Source: an uncultured Hyphomicrobiales bacterium
Lineage (GTDB): Bacteria; Pseudomonadota; Alphaproteobacteria; Rhizobiales; Beijerinckiaceae
Length of the DNA: 7,955 nucleotides
Direction: 5' to 3'
Assembly (NCBI GenBank): GCA_903932565.1
Contig: CAIZGQ010000859.1
Location: 1 to 7,955, forward strand
Part shown: piece after piece, positions 5,425-7,955 of the stretch
Numbering within the stretch: the stretch's first letter is position 1
How the letters are laid out: each line of letters begins with the position of its first letter
The notes under the pieces: generated by a model
The model's input: only the letters and a program-made list of their open reading frames with translations
What the model was told of the DNA's origin: nothing
Database searches by the model: none
Program-made: the position numbers and the translations under genes

Positions 5425-6219
5425 ATGTCTGCAAGCTCGTCTGCCCCATCTGCGCCCAACGCGACCGATGCCACCACCGAGACCCACTTTGGGTTTCGCG
5501 ATGTGCCGCTCGGCGAAAAGCAGGGGCTTGTGGATGACGTGTTCCACAAGGTGGCGAGCCGCTATGACCTGATGAACGACCTGATGTCCGCCGGGCTGCA
5601 CCGCGCCTGGAAGGACGTCATGGTCGGCATGCTGCGCCCGCCCGTGAACCGCCCCTTTCGACATCTCGATGTGGCGGGTGGCACGGGCGACGTGGCGTTT
5701 CGTGTCGCCAAGGCTGGCGGACCTGCGACCCAGGTCACGGTTCTCGACATCAATGGCGACATGCTGGGCGTGGGTGAGGCGCGCGCGGTGAAGCGCGGGC
5801 TCGATCAGCAGCTCACATTTGTCGAGGCCAATGCGGAAAGCCTACCGTTTCCCGACAAGCATTTTGGCGGGTACACCATCGCATTCGGCATCCGCAATGT
5901 GCCGCGCATTGATGTGGCGCTGAAGGAAGCCTACCGCGTGCTGGAAACCGGCGGGCGCTTTCTGTGCCTCGAATTCTCTGACGTAGATGTGCCGGGCCTC
6001 GACACGATCTACGACACCTATTCGTTCAACGCGATCCCCGCCATCGGCCGCATGGTGACGGGTGACGGCGAGCCCTATCGTTACCTTGTCGAATCCATCC
6101 GCAAGTTTCCCACCGCCGAGCGCTTCCGCGACATGATCGAGGCCGCAGGCTTCAAGCGCGCGAGCTTCACGCGCCTGACGGGTGGCATCGTCGCCATCCA
6201 CTCGGGCTGGAAGCTTTGA
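5425..6219 (+). CDS. ubiE: Demethylmenaquinone/2-methoxy-6-polyprenyl-1,4-benzoquinol C-methyltransferase
   Basis: This is a SAM-dependent C-methyltransferase of ubiquinone (and, where made, menaquinone) synthesis, acting on the quinone ring in the cytoplasm or at the membrane. It is 264 residues, slightly above E. coli's 251 because of a Ser/Ala/Thr-rich N-terminus (about 1-20). The UbiE/COQ5 signatures are clear: YDLMNDLMSAGLHRAWK (47-63), SAM-binding motif I LDVAGGTGDVAF (81-92), acidic Asp108 in VLDIN, and RVLETGGRFLCLEFS (171-185). The C-terminus GWKL is also typical. ATG 5425 is chosen because GGAG lies 10 bases upstream and the leader is short; ATG 5395 or TTG 5386 would add 10 or 13 residues. 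It starts a plus-strand operon with ubiB, whose proposed start lies 28 bases after the ubiE stop. Confidence 0.96.
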   Translation: MSASSSAPSAPNATDATTETHFGFRDVPLGEKQGLVDDVFHKVASRYDLMNDLMSAGLHRAWKDVMVGMLRPPVNRPFRHLDVAGGTGDVAFRVAKAGGPATQVTVLDINGDMLGVGEARAVKRGLDQQLTFVEANAESLPFPDKHFGGYTIAFGIRNVPRIDVALKEAYRVLETGGRFLCLEFSDVDVPGLDTIYDTYSFNAIPAIGRMVTGDGEPYRYLVESIRKFPTAERFRDMIEAAGFKRASFTRLTGGIVAIHSGWKL

Positions 6220-6247
6220 GCGGCCATGTGATCACGGATACCCGCTC

Positions 6248-7819
6248 TTGATCGGTTTCATTTATCATTCGCTCCGCCTTGCCCGGGCCGGTTTTGTGCT
6301 GGCGCGCGAGGGCGTGTTTTCCAACGTCGATGCGACGCTGGTGCCACCCGCCGCACAGGTGCCGCTGGCGCTCATCAAGCTGCTGAAGCGGCGCGGCGTG
6401 AAGCCCGGCAGCAATCGCATTGGCGTCGCCATGACGCGGTTGGGACCGACCTACATCAAACTTGGGCAATTTCTCGCAACCCGCCCGGATGTGGTGGGAC
6501 CGCAGGTCGTGCGCGATCTGGAATCGCTGCAGGATCGTGTGCCCGCCCTGCCCCGCGAAACGGCGATCGCAACGATCGAAGCCTCGCTCGGCAAACCACT
6601 CGACGAGATTTTCGTCACCTTTGGCGAATCTGTTGCGGCGGCCTCCGTCGCGCAGGTGCATCGGGCCCGCGTACGCGATGCCGATGGTGAACGTGACGTC
6701 GCAGTTAAAGTCTTGCGGCCCGGCATCGAGCGACGTTTCCGGCGCGATCTGGCGGATCTTTTCTTCGCCGCGCGGTTTGCCGAGCGCTGGTTTTCCGAAG
6801 CGCGCCGCCTGCGCATGGTCGAGGTGGTCGACACGCTGGCCCGCTCCGTGCGCATGGAGATGGACTTTCGGCTCGAGGCCTCTGCGGCCAGCGAGTTTGC
6901 CGAAAACACCGCCAAGGACGTGGACTTTCTGGTGCCCGGCATTGATTGGGACCGCACGTCAAAGGATGTGCTGACGCTGGATTGGGTCAACGGCACGCCG
7001 TTGTCGGACATGGCGGCGGTGGAGGCTACCGGCATCGACAAGCGCGCCCTTGGCCGCAATGTCATCCAGTCCTTTCTGCGCCACGCCATGCGCGACGGCC
7101 TCTTCCACGCCGACATGCATCAGGGCAATCTGTTCGTCGATGCGAGCGGGCGTCTGTGTGCGGTTGATTTTGGCATCATGGGACGACTTGGCCCAAAGGA
7201 GCGCCGGTTTCTTGCGGAAATCCTGTTTGGCTTCATCCGCCGCGATTATCGCCGCGTCGCGGAAGTTCATTTTGAGGCGGGCTATGTGCCCAAAATCCAC
7301 AATGTGGAGGATTTCGCGCAGGCCATCCGCGCCATTGGCGAGCCGATCCATGCCCGCAAGGCCGACGAAATCTCCATGGCCAAGCTGCTGACGCTGCTGT
7401 TTGAGATCACGGCGATCTTCGACATGCGCACGCGGACTGAATTGGTGCTGTTGCAAAAGACCATGGTTGTGGTGGAGGGCGTTGCCCGCAAGCTCGATCC
7501 GCGCCTCGACATGTGGTCGACGGCAGAGCCCGTCGTGCGCACCATGATTGAAGAAAAGCTCGGGCCGGTGGGCATCCTTTCGGATGCCGGCCAGAGCCTT
7601 GGCCATCTGGCACGGCTTGCGCTTGATTTGCCCAACATTCTGCAACGTGCCGAGCGAGTCGCCGAAAAGATTGAAACAGCCGTCAACGAAGGTCTGCCCC
7701 TCTCACGCGGATCGGTCGAAGACATCGGCAAGGCTGAAGCGCGCGGGCACCTGATGGGCGACATTGCGCTCTGGGTGATTGCGCTGGCGCTGATTACCCT
7801 GGCAATTCGGGCTTTCTGA
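6248..7819 (+). CDS. ubiB: UbiB, ABC1/ADCK-family atypical kinase-like ubiquinone synthesis protein
   Basis: This is a membrane-associated member of the UbiB/ADCK/COQ8 protein-kinase-like family, needed for aerobic ubiquinone synthesis; it is thought to use ATPase activity to help handle lipid intermediates. It is 523 residues from a TTG start at 6248. Family features in order: the KxGQ motif as KLGQ (71-74); the Ala-rich nucleotide loop AAASVAQVH (130-138) that replaces the usual P-loop; Lys154 in VAVK; the catalytic loop HADMHQGN with Asp289 and Asn294; metal-binding DFG at 307-309; and one hydrophobic C-terminal segment (about 503-521) followed only by AF. E. coli has HADMHPGN, so Pro is replaced by Gln here. 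No ATG lies near the N-terminus. TTG 6248 has GGA 9 bases upstream and starts at family-like sequence (IGFIYHSLRLARAGFVL); GTG 6182 would overlap ubiE by 38 bases. It forms an operon with ubiE. Confidence 0.95.
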   Translation: MIGFIYHSLRLARAGFVLAREGVFSNVDATLVPPAAQVPLALIKLLKRRGVKPGSNRIGVAMTRLGPTYIKLGQFLATRPDVVGPQVVRDLESLQDRVPALPRETAIATIEASLGKPLDEIFVTFGESVAAASVAQVHRARVRDADGERDVAVKVLRPGIERRFRRDLADLFFAARFAERWFSEARRLRMVEVVDTLARSVRMEMDFRLEASAASEFAENTAKDVDFLVPGIDWDRTSKDVLTLDWVNGTPLSDMAAVEATGIDKRALGRNVIQSFLRHAMRDGLFHADMHQGNLFVDASGRLCAVDFGIMGRLGPKERRFLAEILFGFIRRDYRRVAEVHFEAGYVPKIHNVEDFAQAIRAIGEPIHARKADEISMAKLLTLLFEITAIFDMRTRTELVLLQKTMVVVEGVARKLDPRLDMWSTAEPVVRTMIEEKLGPVGILSDAGQSLGHLARLALDLPNILQRAERVAEKIETAVNEGLPLSRGSVEDIGKAEARGHLMGDIALWVIALALITLAIRAF

Positions 7820-7829
7820 GATTCTCCCT

Positions 7830-7857
7830 TTGCGGTTTGTGAAATAGAGCGTAAAAA
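7830..7857 (+). promoter_or_regulatory. Candidate promoter downstream of ubiB
   Basis: TTGCGG (7830-7835) and TAAAAA (7852-7857) are spaced by 16 bases and resemble sigma-70 -35 and -10 boxes (the latter 4 of 6). They lie 10 bases after the ubiB stop in an AT-richer patch of an otherwise GC-rich window and would drive a gene to the right. I see no hairpin terminator after ubiB, so readthrough from ubiEB is also possible. The call rests on weak hexamer matches. Confidence 0.3.
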
Positions 7858-7941
7858 AGCGTGGTCTGAACTGCGAATTGCTCTGCGGGTTTGTCGTGAC
7901 GGCGAACCAAGTCCAAAAAAATCGAGCATTGTGAAGCCGCC

Positions 7942-7955
7942 ATGCCTTTGAATCG
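7942..7955 (+). CDS. Possible first codons of the next plus-strand gene (partial)
   Basis: ATG CCT TTG AAT begins at 7942 and runs off the window. It lies 122 bases after the ubiB stop and downstream of the candidate promoter at 7830-7857. There is no convincing ribosome binding site (GTGAAG 5 bases upstream is weak). In many alphaproteobacteria coaBC follows ubiB, but four codons cannot show this. Confidence 0.2.

Noticed and set aside
5325..5549. N-terminal extension of MutM by 75 residues
   Set aside because: MutM must begin MPELPEV so that Pro2 becomes the catalytic N-terminus; the extension also overlaps the start of ubiE.
6451..7116. 221-codon open frame on the minus strand opposite ubiB
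   Set aside because: Same reason: Ser/Arg/Ala-rich, antisense to the UbiB catalytic core, no family features.
7282..7929. 215-codon open frame on the minus strand opposite ubiB
   Set aside because: It is antisense to conserved UbiB sequence, has Arg/Ser-rich low-complexity composition and no recognisable domain. It is a shadow of GC-rich coding.

Overview
The window looks like ordinary chromosome of an alphaproteobacterium, most likely in or near the Hyphomicrobiales (Rhizobiales). The evidence is GC-rich coding sequence with G/C-ending codons, a divergent mutM | ubiE-ubiB arrangement, a STAS-MlaE fusion permease, and alphaproteobacterial-type protein sequences. This placement is an inference from gene content and order; no 16S or other marker is present. 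I see no IS element, CRISPR array, tRNA, rRNA or phage gene, and no stretch over 300 bases without a gene.

Left part (1-3953), minus strand: an MCE/Mla-type lipid transport cluster, read right to left. The order is mlaE (inner-membrane permease with a fused N-terminal STAS domain, i.e. MlaB+MlaE), mlaF (ATPase), mlaD-like (MCE protein with a long helical C-terminal extension), then a PqiC/ABC_trans_aux-type outer-membrane lipoprotein. No mlaC (periplasmic ferry) or mlaA is seen. The cluster ends at a strong bidirectional hairpin terminator (64-93). Beyond it the last codons of a convergent plus-strand gene may be present (3-38). The likely role is moving phospholipid or another lipid between inner and outer membranes, with ATP hydrolysis by MlaF driving the MlaE permease.

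Middle (3999-5324), minus strand: a small single-domain rhodanese with its catalytic Cys, and mutM/fpg, the formamidopyrimidine (8-oxoguanine) DNA glycosylase. The 123-base gap between them holds a striking 28-base hairpin.

Right part (5425-7819), plus strand: ubiE (C-methyltransferase of ubiquinone/menaquinone synthesis) and ubiB (ABC1/ADCK-family atypical kinase-like ubiquinone accessory factor) form a tight operon, divergent from mutM. After ubiB, 136 bases hold a candidate promoter and perhaps the first codons of another plus-strand gene; in relatives coaBC often follows, but nothing here proves that.

The part most worth attention is the MCE system. Fused STAS-permease, helix-extended MCE protein and auxiliary lipoprotein without MlaC suggest a trans-periplasmic bridge or tunnel rather than the E. 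coli ferry mechanism. Several near-perfect inverted repeats lie in the intergenic gaps (836-850, 3959-3971, 4384-4411, 5363-5376) and are candidate operators or RNA structures.
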